Below are positions 9,833-17,562 of a stretch of DNA of 64,000 bases, piece after piece. The DNA lies in NCBI GenBank assembly GCA_002293185.1, contig DBCS01000004.1, positions 124,001 to 188,000 on the forward strand. The letters are read 5' to 3'. The number at the start of each line of letters is the position of its first letter. Positions within the stretch are counted from its first letter, which is position 1. Source of the DNA: Flavobacteriales bacterium UBA952 (lineage in GTDB: Bacteria; Bacteroidota; Bacteroidia; Flavobacteriales_D; Crocinitomicaceae). The position numbers were made by a program, and so were the translations under genes. The notes below the pieces were generated by a model that worked only from the letters and a program-made list of their open reading frames with translations, had not been told where the DNA came from and searched no databases.

Positions 9833-10255
9833 ATGAAAAACCATAAGTTTCAGCAAATCCGAGTGCGCGTTAGTGATTTTGGGGAATCCGTGCGCATCAA
9901 TGCACAAACCGATAAGCAATACGCCAAAATTCGTGGGATCTATGTCTCGCTTCCCGATGAGTTGTTGCTATCAGGGGCTTTGCTAGGACTTAGGGTGAAT
10001 AATCAAGAGGTCTTTGAGGATGCACATGAAGTCAAGTTAATCACTAGCGGTCACCAAGTTGCTCCAAACAAGAAGTTTTTCTTCTTCGAGGAGCACTTGG
10101 AAGCTGGTGGCTCAGCCATCGAGGGCAAGTTTACAGATGGAGGCCTTGAGGCCTTGTCAGAAAGTCCTTCAAAGCTTGAATTGCTGCGCGCAAGAAAAGC
10201 AGAGAGTGGTTATTTGTATGAAGCGAAGATCTATTTGTGGTTAACTAACGAATAG
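9833..10255 (+). CDS. Small beta-rich protein A of putative capsid block
   Basis: The product is 140 aa and almost entirely predicted beta, with alternating hydrophobic residues (FQQIRVRVSDFGESVRI; KIRGIYVSLPDELLL; YLYEAKIYLWLTNE). Its order of strands and its end (Y-x-A-K-I-Y-L-W-L-T) resemble those of the next gene product (Y-K-V-Q-L-Y-L-R-C-T-D), so the two are probably paralogues. No known family. It is probably a second structural protein; a jelly-roll or similar sandwich is possible. Confidence 0.5.
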   Translation: MKNHKFQQIRVRVSDFGESVRINAQTDKQYAKIRGIYVSLPDELLLSGALLGLRVNNQEVFEDAHEVKLITSGHQVAPNKKFFFFEEHLEAGGSAIEGKFTDGGLEALSESPSKLELLRARKAESGYLYEAKIYLWLTNE

Positions 10256-10260
10256 CACGG

Positions 10261-10656
10261 ATGTTAGTCACACGCTATTCGATTGTTAGTCTAAGGGTTC
10301 AAAAACCTGGAGAGATTATCTCATTTCAGCACAAGATTCCAGCATACTTAAAACGCTGCACGGGTTTTAAACTATCGCTTGTTGGCGCATTGGATTCTAA
10401 GCATCTAAACACGGAACTAGGTAGATTAAGCGTTTCGTTTAACAGTTTGAAAGAGGAGGCAATTACCGCTTCACTGAAACAGGAAGAGCTCGGATCACAA
10501 GACTTTCAAGAATTAGAAGTTCAGTTACATCCCGGTCAAATTGTAAGCGGTGTGTATGTGGACACTATGCTAGGTGAAGATTTTACCCCCTACAAGGTTC
10601 AATTGTATTTGCGCTGCACTGACAAAGAAGGTCAAACTCAAAATGAAAAAGGCTGA
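10261..10656 (+). CDS. Small beta-rich protein B of putative capsid block
   Basis: The product is 131 aa, beta-rich, starting YSIVSLRVQKPGEIISFQ and ending near YKVQLYLRCTDKEG. It can be aligned by eye with protein A (9833-10255) over most of its length, which points to tandem duplication. Its stop overlaps the ATG of the next gene by one base (TGATG). No family or catalytic motif is seen. Structural role inferred from position. Confidence 0.5.
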   Translation: MLVTRYSIVSLRVQKPGEIISFQHKIPAYLKRCTGFKLSLVGALDSKHLNTELGRLSVSFNSLKEEAITASLKQEELGSQDFQELEVQLHPGQIVSGVYVDTMLGEDFTPYKVQLYLRCTDKEGQTQNEKG

Positions 10657-10979
10657 TGTACGACCACCTGAACCATGTGCAACAGCAGTTCAAGCAGCGA
10701 GAAATCAATATTGAATTGCAAGGCTTCAAAACGGTGACTACACAGCCGGGTGTATTGCAATACCACATTGAGGCTTACAATGAGTACTTGCTTTTGACAA
10801 ACAGCCGCGTTCTTCCGATCGGTACGCGCATTTTGTCTGATACCAATAGTGTGGAGATCAGTAGCGGGCAGCGTAGAACAGAGGGGCTCGAGGAATTCAG
10901 CGGTCTAGTGTCTATTGAGCTACCGCAGGGAACAAATTACTTTCCCATCATCGAATTTATTCAAATCGTCAAGGAATGA
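10656..10979 (+). CDS. Small beta-rich protein C of putative capsid block
   Basis: The product is 107 aa. After a short helical start (LNHVQQQFKQREI) it is a series of strands (INIELQGFKTVTTQPGVLQY; LVSIELPQGTNYFPIIEFI). It may be a distant relative of proteins A and B but the likeness is weaker. It overlaps the next gene by four bases, so all of this block is co-translated. No known family. Confidence 0.5.
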   Translation: MYDHLNHVQQQFKQREINIELQGFKTVTTQPGVLQYHIEAYNEYLLLTNSRVLPIGTRILSDTNSVEISSGQRRTEGLEEFSGLVSIELPQGTNYFPIIEFIQIVKE

Positions 10980-11782
10980 AAAAAAGAAAGATTTATCACT
11001 TAATCGAGGTTTGTCAGAAAATGATCAAAACCTTCCCGAAACAGGGACATAACAAGGTAACGTTCAATGCCATGTTTTATCGCAACGGAAAGCGCTTAAA
11101 CAGCATTGATCAGGCGGTGATTGAGAATTTCTCTCCACTCGTACGAAGCTATGATAAATCTGAAAATCCTGACAAAGTTAAAGTTGAATTCAAGGATGTG
11201 GAATCTGGAACGCTCATATGGGCAAAGACTTTTGAATGGACGGATGTCGATGAAGAGCTGCCAAAATCCTTGGCCGGTTATGCAGGTTTGGGAGAAGCCG
11301 AGGTAAACGACCTTGTTCAGCGCAAGTTCTCAGAAATGGAAAGAAGCCGAGAGTTAGAAAGATTGACCACGGAATTACAGCGCATCAATGCCATAAATGA
11401 AGAGCTGGAGTTTCAGGTTCAAGACATGCAACACTCCCTTGAAGCCAAGAAGCAGGTGGAGTATTATTCCAACATCATTGGAATGGCACTTCCGGGTCTT
11501 GCTAAGTTCTTTACCAATTCACCCGTAGGAACAGCCTTTAATTTTTTGGCTGGAACCGATGGGGAAAAGTCCTTGGAGCAGCATTCGGATGGCACCAAAG
11601 ATACACAGCGCGAAACGATTTTAGAGATGATTATTTCGTTTGTTCAAACACTTGACAATCAAGAATTAGGAACTATTTACTTAATGTTATCTGAAATCGA
11701 AAAAGACCGCACAAATATTCAAAAGATCCTGCAATTTATCACTGGATCAACAACAGTAGAAACACCCATTCAAACCAATTAA
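10976..11782 (+). CDS. Coiled-coil protein of structural block
   Basis: The product is 268 aa. Residues 20-90 form a small beta domain (KVTFNAMFYRNGKRL; KVKVEFKDVESGTLIWAKTF). Residues about 105-165 are a strong heptad coiled coil (ERSRELERLTTELQRINAI; EELEFQVQDMQHSLEAKKQ). A short hydrophobic Gly-rich helix follows (SNIIGMALPGLAKFF), then an acidic helical tail. The layout suggests a rod or vertex-linked protein that can touch a membrane. No family is recognised. It starts four bases inside the previous gene. Confidence 0.55.
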   Translation: MKKRKIYHLIEVCQKMIKTFPKQGHNKVTFNAMFYRNGKRLNSIDQAVIENFSPLVRSYDKSENPDKVKVEFKDVESGTLIWAKTFEWTDVDEELPKSLAGYAGLGEAEVNDLVQRKFSEMERSRELERLTTELQRINAINEELEFQVQDMQHSLEAKKQVEYYSNIIGMALPGLAKFFTNSPVGTAFNFLAGTDGEKSLEQHSDGTKDTQRETILEMIISFVQTLDNQELGTIYLMLSEIEKDRTNIQKILQFITGSTTVETPIQTN

Positions 11783-11794
11783 AGAGATAGAAAA

Positions 11795-11968
11795 ATGGCA
11801 AAACATGAGTTAAAAGTTGCGGTAAGCGTAGCCACAGATTTAGAGGCGCGCCACGTTCAAAAAGCTTTGCAAACCATTGCAAACAACTTCAAGCCAAATG
11901 AGCTTGTGAGCATTTCTAAAAAGATTGAAATGCCACTTGTGAAGTTGAAAATTAAAAGCATGATCTAA
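11795..11968 (+). CDS. Small conserved-looking protein, 57 aa
   Basis: A short frame begins with an ATG 12 bp after the previous stop and ends with TAA 11 bp before the next ATG. The product is 57 aa (starts MAKHELKVAVSVATD, ends LKIKSMI). It alternates hydrophobic and charged residues, with a central helix (ARHVQKALQTIANNF) flanked by strands. There is no membrane segment and no known family. It fills an otherwise 197-bp gap in a tightly packed operon, which is the main reason to believe it is a gene. Confidence 0.6.
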   Translation: MAKHELKVAVSVATDLEARHVQKALQTIANNFKPNELVSISKKIEMPLVKLKIKSMI

Positions 11969-11979
11969 CGCATTTCAAA

Positions 11980-13032
11980 ATGGCATCCGCAAAAGAAAAA
12001 ATCACACAAGCTGTCCAAGACAATCAAAGTATACTGATCAAAGGTGCACTGATTGCCGGTGGCATTTATTTGACTTATCGCGTAGGCAAGAATCTACTGG
12101 CGAAAGTCAATAAAAACAACGCCCAAAAAAATGCGGATGACAAACCTGAAATTCGCCAAGCGATGTCCTTGCGATCAGCCGTAAACCCCTCGGGCTACAG
12201 CTGGATGAAAAGCTTTGATACCACCAATGTCAGTACCGTAATGGAGATAGCCAAAACCATTGCCAACCTTGATAAAGTCCAAAAAGCCTACAAGGACCTC
12301 TACCAGGATAACTTACTTGATGACCTTCAAAGTGATCTTTCAACTAGTGAATACGAAGCCTTTTTAAACATCATTGCTTCAAACGCCAACAAGGACACAA
12401 GTGGTGGTGGTGCACCACCAGTGCAATACACCAAAAAGAACCAACTCATTGTCGCAAAGAAAGATGTCACGATTCGTAAATCACCGGATGCCTCCAATCA
12501 TGGGGCATTTTATGAGGTGCTTTCCGAAGACAACATTTACCGTGTGGCCAAAGCTGGCGAGTTCTTGGGTTACGCCACAGGGCAGCAGCACTATGACGAA
12601 GTCAATAACGTGAAGTTCATTCAGGTGGCGTATGTCATCAATGGCAAATACGCACCGGCTGCCTACAAGAAAAAGAACAAGGTGAAAATGTCCTTTTGGA
12701 TCAGTGCTTCAAAAAACTACACCGATCAATTCCCGAACACCAAGGCCATGATAGCGGCCTATCCAAAAACAAGCTCCACTGCAGCTTGGAAGAAGCCCTT
12801 GGATTATTTCGATCTCAAAGGAATTCCCATGCCGCGCTTGTTAACGCGGGCAAATGCGGTGATCTTAAACGAAAAGTTTGTACCGATCAATCAGGCAGGA
12901 TCAAACACCATATTGGGGCAACTGGTGATGAGCATGCAAACCAATGGCGGTGTGCTTTTGCAGTTTCGAACCATTGACAACAACATCCGCTGGGTAGACC
13001 AACGATACATTCATTTACAAGAAAGCATATGA
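11980..13032 (+). CDS. Membrane-anchored protein with SH3-like regions
   Basis: The product is 350 aa. A single membrane helix lies at about residues 19-38 (LIKGALIAGGIYLTYRVG). A helical spacer and a Gly/Pro linker (about 135-145) lead to a beta-rich half. KKDVTIRKSPD at about 160 looks like the first strand of a bacterial SH3-like domain, and RWVDQRYIHL at the end looks like the last strand of a second one. Such domains bind peptidoglycan or peptides. The gene overlaps the following glucosaminidase by four bases, so the pair may act together at the cell wall during entry or release. Confidence 0.6.
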   Translation: MASAKEKITQAVQDNQSILIKGALIAGGIYLTYRVGKNLLAKVNKNNAQKNADDKPEIRQAMSLRSAVNPSGYSWMKSFDTTNVSTVMEIAKTIANLDKVQKAYKDLYQDNLLDDLQSDLSTSEYEAFLNIIASNANKDTSGGGAPPVQYTKKNQLIVAKKDVTIRKSPDASNHGAFYEVLSEDNIYRVAKAGEFLGYATGQQHYDEVNNVKFIQVAYVINGKYAPAAYKKKNKVKMSFWISASKNYTDQFPNTKAMIAAYPKTSSTAAWKKPLDYFDLKGIPMPRLLTRANAVILNEKFVPINQAGSNTILGQLVMSMQTNGGVLLQFRTIDNNIRWVDQRYIHLQESI

Positions 13033-13532
13033 GCACAAAAACAGAAAATTATGTAGTCAATAACTACCCCTATGCCAAGAAAGCAGGGGATCGTTTCAAG
13101 ATGGATCCATTAGTGATCTTAGCGCAAGGTTCCTTTGAGAGCGCTTGGGGAACATCCAATTTGTCAACGAAGCACAACAACTTCTTTGGTATTACCGCTG
13201 GAGGTTCAAAAAATGAATTTTGGAAAGGTGGAATCTACCAAGCTCAGAACAAGTACAAATTGAAGTTCAGGACCTATGCCACTCCTCAGGATAGCTTCTA
13301 TGACTTTGCACGCCTGATTTCCAGTAGCTACAAGACGGCGCATGCTGCCGCGATGGACTACAAGAAGTATGCGGATAAAATTGCGCACAGCCCTTATATC
13401 TCAGAAAGCAACGGTGATAACCGCACAGCATACATGCGTGGGCTCATTGCCAACTATGAAAAGATATTGGACATCGCTAAAAAAAAAATCTTCTTGAAAA
13501 AGGAGGATTCACCCTCGGAGCAGCAGCCTTAG
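13029..13532 (+). CDS. Glucosaminidase (GH73-like), zero-frame product
   Basis: The zero-frame product is 167 aa. The glucosaminidase fold of the FlgJ/LytG type is clear: catalytic Glu about 37 in QGSFESAWGTSNL, then KHNNFFGI, FRTYATPQDSFYDF and the Tyr region AYMRGLIANYEK. The enzyme cuts N-acetylglucosamine links in peptidoglycan. A run of ten A lies at 13489-13498 near the end. In the -1 frame after this run the protein continues for 30 residues with a membrane helix (GGFTLGAAALVFLTGRFIYK) and basic end, stopping at 13577-13579, exactly one base into the next ATG (TAATG). The true product is probably this longer anchored form, made by slippage or hidden by a missing A. Confidence 0.85.
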   Translation: MSTKTENYVVNNYPYAKKAGDRFKMDPLVILAQGSFESAWGTSNLSTKHNNFFGITAGGSKNEFWKGGIYQAQNKYKLKFRTYATPQDSFYDFARLISSSYKTAHAAAMDYKKYADKIAHSPYISESNGDNRTAYMRGLIANYEKILDIAKKKIFLKKEDSPSEQQP

Positions 13533-13579
13533 TCTTTTTGACAGGCAGATTTATTTACAAAAAATACATTCAGAAATAA
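13489..13579 (+). other. A10 slippery run and -1 frame membrane-anchor extension
   Basis: After GCT AAA AAA AAA the -1 frame reads NLLEKGGFTLGAAALVFL and then TGRFIYKKYIQK before TAA at 13577-13579. This adds one Ala/Gly/Leu membrane helix with a positive cap, the same kind of anchor found in at least seven other products of the operon. Its stop forms TAATG with the gene starting at 13579, as in the 6176-6180 junction. The zero-frame tail (KEDSPSEQQP) has no such signature. Programmed -1 frameshifting, transcriptional slippage or a one-base error are all possible. Confidence 0.7.
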
Positions 13580-13980
13580 TGGCATTTACACTTACACACA
13601 TCAGAACCGGTGAACAACAGACTTTCACCATTCAGGTACTTCTAGAAAAACTAGGAGACCCTATCAATGATGAAATTATCATCAAAAGTGAAGCTTACCG
13701 CATTGCTTCTGTTCAAGAAGATGATTCAACGGGGGGCGGAACGGTTTCAAGCAATTGGGTACGACAAAGCATTGAAGTTACCCAAAGCGACCAAACGGAG
13801 TTTGAAGTCGATATCAATACTTCAGATCCAGAGGGATTGTTTTTGGTAGTCAACGGTGCTTTGTTTGACTACGGTCTAAACGGTGCTTTTCACATCGCAG
13901 GTACAACGCTTTACTGGCATGGAAGATTCAATCTTTCACCATCGGATCAAGTTTACATTAAATTCTTAACCCTTAATTAA
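13579..13980 (+). CDS. Fibre-like protein, 133 aa
   Basis: The product is 133 aa. The C-terminal half has the pattern common in phage fibre and tip proteins: a VNGALF turn, a strand pair (AGTTLYWHGRF), and a closing SDQVYIKFLTL strand with an Asp before the last strand. The 305-aa protein downstream ends in the same pattern (FNGLRV ... SDDIIVAYSY). It starts in the TAATG that closes the frameshifted glucosaminidase. A receptor-binding or fibre-cap role is likely from family knowledge; the ligand is unknown. Confidence 0.55.
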   Translation: MAFTLTHIRTGEQQTFTIQVLLEKLGDPINDEIIIKSEAYRIASVQEDDSTGGGTVSSNWVRQSIEVTQSDQTEFEVDINTSDPEGLFLVVNGALFDYGLNGAFHIAGTTLYWHGRFNLSPSDQVYIKFLTLN

Positions 13981-13985
13981 TAACC

Positions 13986-14903
13986 ATGAGCGAACAACTA
14001 AAAATCAAACAGATTGAAGGTCTAGCAGCAGACCTCGCCACAAGAGCCCTGGATGCCCAGGTACTGAAAATTGCCAACAACCTCTCGGATGTCAATGCTA
14101 CAAACGCCAGAACAAACCTATCACTTTACTCCAAGTCTGAGGTAGATGCTTTGGTTGTTGGTGCAAAGAACGCATTCAACGTTGCGGACACCACGGCACG
14201 TAATGCCTTGACGGGCTTGAAAGTCACAGACCGCGTGTTTGTCAATGACGATGGAGATGCAAAATGGGCATTGTATATCGTTACGGCGGTTACTACCGGA
14301 ACGGGGTCAACTTCGACGTTTAAGAAAATCGCCGACGAAGACCTTTTTAGCAATGCCTTGACTGCCGCCGCGGTAAAAGCAGCCTACGAAAGCAATGCCG
14401 ACACCTATGCTTACAACGGTACAGCTAAAGGCAAGGTGGATAAAATCACAGTGAGTGCCAACATCAACCTTGACACACTCAAAACCACCGCAGACAGTGC
14501 TCTGGCAAATGCCGCAACGGCACAAACGACGGCCAATAGTGCCAATACGGCGGCAACCGCAGCTCAAAACACTGCAAATAGCGCCGTGAGTTCCGCAGCT
14601 TCAGCAGGCACCAAGGCAGATCAGGGAATTGCAGCAGCGGCAGCAGCGCAAACAACAGCAGATTCAAAAGAAGATGCTTTTACTGCAACCACAGAAACAT
14701 TCACAGGGTTAACTGGTGCTGCAAATGCAACGATTTCCATCACTTTAGGTCAAGTACCAAAAGCTGGATTCAATATTGGTATTTTCTTCAACGGACTTCG
14801 TGTGAAGTCTCAAACGAGAACCAACGGGTCGAAGGTCATCACATTCACAGTTCCATACATCACAGAGGCATCCGATGACATCATCGTGGCTTACAGTTAC
14901 TAA
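13986..14903 (+). CDS. Fibre or spike protein with Ala-rich coiled-coil shaft
   Basis: The product is 305 aa. Residues 1-30 hold a KQIEG motif typical of fibre N-terminal attachment regions. A small domain follows to about 150. Residues about 155-225 are an Ala/Thr/Asn heptad-like repeat (for example AATAQTTANSANTAATAAQ), the kind of shaft seen in trimeric phage fibres. The C-terminal 80 residues are a beta domain ending SDDIIVAYSY. It probably recognises the host surface. The gene downstream shares its KQIEG start, so both may dock to the same base. Confidence 0.7.
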   Translation: MSEQLKIKQIEGLAADLATRALDAQVLKIANNLSDVNATNARTNLSLYSKSEVDALVVGAKNAFNVADTTARNALTGLKVTDRVFVNDDGDAKWALYIVTAVTTGTGSTSTFKKIADEDLFSNALTAAAVKAAYESNADTYAYNGTAKGKVDKITVSANINLDTLKTTADSALANAATAQTTANSANTAATAAQNTANSAVSSAASAGTKADQGIAAAAAAQTTADSKEDAFTATTETFTGLTGAANATISITLGQVPKAGFNIGIFFNGLRVKSQTRTNGSKVITFTVPYITEASDDIIVAYSY

Positions 14904-14905
14904 GA

Positions 14906-15181
14906 ATGGACAAGATTTTAGCCAAGCAAATTGAAGGGGTGGTTGATACCACAAGTGCACAGGTCATTGAAGGAGTGAAATCCTTCAGTGACCCACTGCA
15001 TGTACTCAATATGCAGGATCGCAATTTTGCAGGTATGCACATCGATGGGCTGTTCATTTATTGGTTGCACGACTTTCAACAGCTAGACGATGTTGGAAAC
15101 ATCCGCCTGGGCTTTGATCCAAGGACCGGCAGCTTTGCTTTACAGCAGTTTACTAAACAATGGGAGAACTTCGCACTTTAA
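14906..15181 (+). CDS. Short fibre-associated protein, 91 aa
   Basis: The product is 91 aa and starts MDKILAKQIEGVVDTTSAQ, closely like the start of the 305-aa fibre protein (LKIKQIEGLAAD). The rest is beta-rich with many aromatic residues (MHIDGLFIYWLHDFQQL). It begins two bases after the fibre stop. It may be a fibre chaperone, a tip, or a truncated alternative fibre. No known family beyond the shared motif. Confidence 0.5.
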   Translation: MDKILAKQIEGVVDTTSAQVIEGVKSFSDPLHVLNMQDRNFAGMHIDGLFIYWLHDFQQLDDVGNIRLGFDPRTGSFALQQFTKQWENFAL

Positions 15182-15184
15182 GCC

Positions 15185-15454
15185 ATGAACAATCAAACCA
15201 GATTCAAACTCACCCTATATGCTGCAGCATTTTTGGCTGTAGTAACCCTTTTGGCCATTGCCTCAAAAATGGAAACCGTAGCAACGGCCGCCATTGCAGG
15301 TATCATGACTATCCTTTCAGCTTATATCTGGTCCCAAACTCAAAGACCTTCACACAATGAATACACTCGTAAACATACTCAAAAGTCCGTTGCTTCAAAG
15401 GCTCATCGGGCTCGGGGTGCTGCTCGCCGCGATAATGCTGCTTTACAAGAGTAA
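15185..15454 (+). CDS. Holin-like small membrane protein
   Basis: The product is 89 aa with two membrane helices at about residues 8-28 (LTLYAAAFLAVVTLLAIA) and 32-52 (TVATAAIAGIMTILSAYIW), a short turn between them and a highly charged C-terminal tail. This is the usual shape of a class II holin. It lies next to a spanin-like gene and a lytic transglycosylase, which supports a lysis role. The last 98 bases overlap the start of the next gene in a different frame. Holins have no reliable sequence signature, so the call rests on shape and place. Confidence 0.5.
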   Translation: MNNQTRFKLTLYAAAFLAVVTLLAIASKMETVATAAIAGIMTILSAYIWSQTQRPSHNEYTRKHTQKSVASKAHRARGAARRDNAALQE

Positions 15455-15974
15455 TGAGCACCTTCATGCCGATAACAAGCGTTTGAGTGCCAATGTCAAA
15501 GCATTGGGAGCAGAACTTGTTTTGGTCAAAACCAAGAGCGGAAAACTCGCTGCTCAAACAGATTTGTTGGTGCTTCAAACTAGTGAGCTAAAAAAGCTCT
15601 TTCCAAGGGAAGTAAAGCAAATAGAAGCGCTCGAAGTAGGCGTCTCAAAAGCTACCCAAGTGAGTACCACGGTTATGGAAACCAAAACCAATGTAATCAC
15701 CACGCTAAGAGATAGCCTTATTCGTGATACCATCAAGGTAAGTCTTTTTGATTACCAGGATCAGTGGTATACGATCAAAGGTGTTCAAGAAAATAATACA
15801 CAACGCCTTTGGATCACATCCACCGACACACTTACCCAAGTGCTATATCAAGGTGAGCGCCTCAAACCCTGGCTTTGGGTCTTTTCACCAAGGAAAATTC
15901 AGCAACGGGTTAGTGTTTCCAATCCCAATGCAACCATCAAGTATAGTCAAACCATTCAAATTCAAAAACCATGA
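15357..15974 (+). CDS. Spanin-like membrane-anchored coiled-coil protein
   Basis: The product is 205 aa. It has one N-terminal membrane helix (about 13-30, LQRLIGLGVLLAAIMLLY), then a coiled coil (about 33-110, NKRLSANVKALGAELVLVK and onward) and a beta-rich C-terminal part with two Trp-rich strands. This shape matches i-spanin (Rz-like) proteins and also Bacteroidota phage proteins of unknown role. The start lies 98 bases inside the holin-like gene, an overlap typical of lysis cassettes. Function inferred from architecture. Confidence 0.5.
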   Translation: MNTLVNILKSPLLQRLIGLGVLLAAIMLLYKSNEHLHADNKRLSANVKALGAELVLVKTKSGKLAAQTDLLVLQTSELKKLFPREVKQIEALEVGVSKATQVSTTVMETKTNVITTLRDSLIRDTIKVSLFDYQDQWYTIKGVQENNTQRLWITSTDTLTQVLYQGERLKPWLWVFSPRKIQQRVSVSNPNATIKYSQTIQIQKP

Positions 15975-16129
15975 AGAAACTCATCCTTGGAGCTGCGGCA
16001 GCAATAGCCCTGTATGCCTTCACAAAGAAGAAAGGTTCTACTACTGGAACCGACACTTCCAACTCGAGCGATCCTGCTGTGACCGCTACTCAGAAAGCAA
16101 CCCGATCAGTAACCTTTTACAAAGCATAA
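15971..16129 (+). CDS. 52-aa single-helix membrane protein
   Basis: This short gene begins four bases before the end of the previous gene and ends two bases before the next ATG. The product starts with a compact membrane helix (MKKLILGAAAAIALYAFTKK) followed by a Ser/Thr-rich polar tail. It has the same Lys-cap, Gly/Ala-helix, Lys-cap shape as other membrane proteins in the operon. A minor membrane protein of the particle or lysis system is possible. Confidence 0.65.
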   Translation: MKKLILGAAAAIALYAFTKKKGSTTGTDTSNSSDPAVTATQKATRSVTFYKA

Positions 16130-16131
16130 AC

Positions 16132-16803
16132 ATGGCAGAGTTAGCAGTACCCATTCCAATGACACCCCGCGTGTTTTATTCCGATACAGCATTGTCTCAA
16201 AATAAGGCCAAGATGGATGCTATTGGCAAGACTTTCTACAAGGAAATCAAGCAGGCCGAAACTTTGACAAAAGTACCCGGCTCATTGATCTTGTCTTTGA
16301 TTTTTACCGAGAGTGGCGGTCGCCCTGCGATCGTTAGTTCAGCCAATGCCGTGGGCTTAATGCAAATGAAAACCCAAACGGCTAATGACATCATTTACTG
16401 GGAAAACAAAGCAGGAAGACTAAGCGCTGAAGAACTCGCTATTCTTAAAAAGCATTTGGGGGAGCGTGTCAACGGGCCCTTGAAACAAAAGTATTTGTCG
16501 CACAAAATCAAAGAGAACAATTATACTGGAAATGTCATTACAAAGGCTGATTTGATGAAGCCAGAGCTCAACGTCTTGTTAGGTTCGATGTATCTCGGAA
16601 TCCTGATGGATCAACACCAAGAAGGAGAAGTATTGAGACTAGATAAAGTACTTGTTCGCTACAACCAAGGCTATTTCTTTAAGCCAGGAACGGGAAGTGT
16701 GGAGCAAACATTGGATCTGGTGAAAGGCAAAAGCAAGGAAGCGTATTCCTACATCTTAAAAGTGGTGGGTAAAAATGGACTTTTGGAAACTCAAGGTAAG
16801 TAG
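16132..16803 (+). CDS. Lytic transglycosylase (SLT family)
   Basis: The product is 223 aa from the ATG at 16132, which follows the 52-aa gene directly; a longer upstream frame is open but would overlap two real genes. The SLT core is clear: catalytic Glu about 60 in FTESGGRP, then the ANAVGLMQMK motif and the RYNQGYF motif near 180. It cleaves peptidoglycan glycan strands with formation of anhydro-muramic ends. There is no signal peptide, so it needs the particle or a holin to reach the wall. It overlaps the methyltransferase start by one base (TAGTG). Two different wall enzymes in one operon suggest one for entry and one for exit. Confidence 0.85.
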   Translation: MAELAVPIPMTPRVFYSDTALSQNKAKMDAIGKTFYKEIKQAETLTKVPGSLILSLIFTESGGRPAIVSSANAVGLMQMKTQTANDIIYWENKAGRLSAEELAILKKHLGERVNGPLKQKYLSHKIKENNYTGNVITKADLMKPELNVLLGSMYLGILMDQHQEGEVLRLDKVLVRYNQGYFFKPGTGSVEQTLDLVKGKSKEAYSYILKVVGKNGLLETQGK

Positions 16804-17561
16804 TGGATCAACATGCGCAGAATACTGAAATTGAGGCTTTTATCCATAGAAAAGACAAAGCCAAAGAAGCGTACAGCGCGACTGATAAGACATACATTGC
16901 AAAATTTGGCGGAGCTGGAGGTCAAGGCAGCAACGGTGCTTCGGGTGAAGGTTTGTTGTATGAGTTTTTTACTCCAGACTACATTTGTGAGTTGATGTGG
17001 GATTTAGCCTATCGATATGGATATGATCCAACGGGGACAGTACTTGAACCAAGTCTTGGAACCGGCAACTTTCTAAAATGGGCAAAGGATCCGTCAAAGT
17101 GCTATGGCTTTGAAATCAACCCGGTTTCAAAACGCATTTGTGAGATTCTTTACCCAGAAGCCAAAATCTATGAAGGCTATTTTGAAACAGCCTTTTTAAA
17201 AGCGCCGCGGTTTACCGAGCGCTTAAAAGACAAACTCACCTGGCTTGGTGGCTATCCCTTTTCACTGGTGATTGGAAATCCACCTTATGGGAAATACAAG
17301 AACATGTATAGTTCTTATTTTCCAAAGCCCAAGATGCATCAAATTGAGCTTTTCTTTATGTATTACTCCCTTAGACTCTTAAAGCCCGGTGGGCTATTGG
17401 TGTTTATTACGGGAAGTAATTTTTTAAGAAACGGCATCAGCTATCAAGGTGAGAAAATGGAACTTGAAAAGCTCTGCGACTTGGTGGATGCATACCGTTT
17501 ACCGCCGGTGTTTAGCAGCACTAAAGTACCTACGGATATTCTAGTATTAAAACGAAAATAA
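16803..17561 (+). CDS. N6-adenine DNA methyltransferase
   Basis: The product is 252 aa from a GTG start overlapping the previous stop (TAGTG). Motif I, the AdoMet site, is LEPSLGTGNFL at about 81-91; motif IV, the catalytic site, is NPPYGKY at about 159-165. It would methylate adenine in DNA. No separate target-recognition domain is visible and the protein is short, so specificity may be loose or supplied by a partner. Together with the large helicase two genes downstream it mirrors the two halves of DarB-type antirestriction proteins of phage P1, here split. Protection of element DNA from restriction is the likely job. Confidence 0.85.
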   Translation: MDQHAQNTEIEAFIHRKDKAKEAYSATDKTYIAKFGGAGGQGSNGASGEGLLYEFFTPDYICELMWDLAYRYGYDPTGTVLEPSLGTGNFLKWAKDPSKCYGFEINPVSKRICEILYPEAKIYEGYFETAFLKAPRFTERLKDKLTWLGGYPFSLVIGNPPYGKYKNMYSSYFPKPKMHQIELFFMYYSLRLLKPGGLLVFITGSNFLRNGISYQGEKMELEKLCDLVDAYRLPPVFSSTKVPTDILVLKRK

Positions 17562-17562
17562 C

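Noticed and set aside
14500..14660. DNA tandem repeat in the fibre gene
   Set aside because: It is the coding sequence of the Ala/Thr/Asn-rich coiled-coil shaft; units are imperfect at DNA level.
15748..16131. Long N-terminal extension of the lytic transglycosylase frame (351 aa)
   Set aside because: It would overlap the spanin-like gene and the 52-aa membrane gene in another frame; the ATG at 16132 fits the domain start and the operon spacing.
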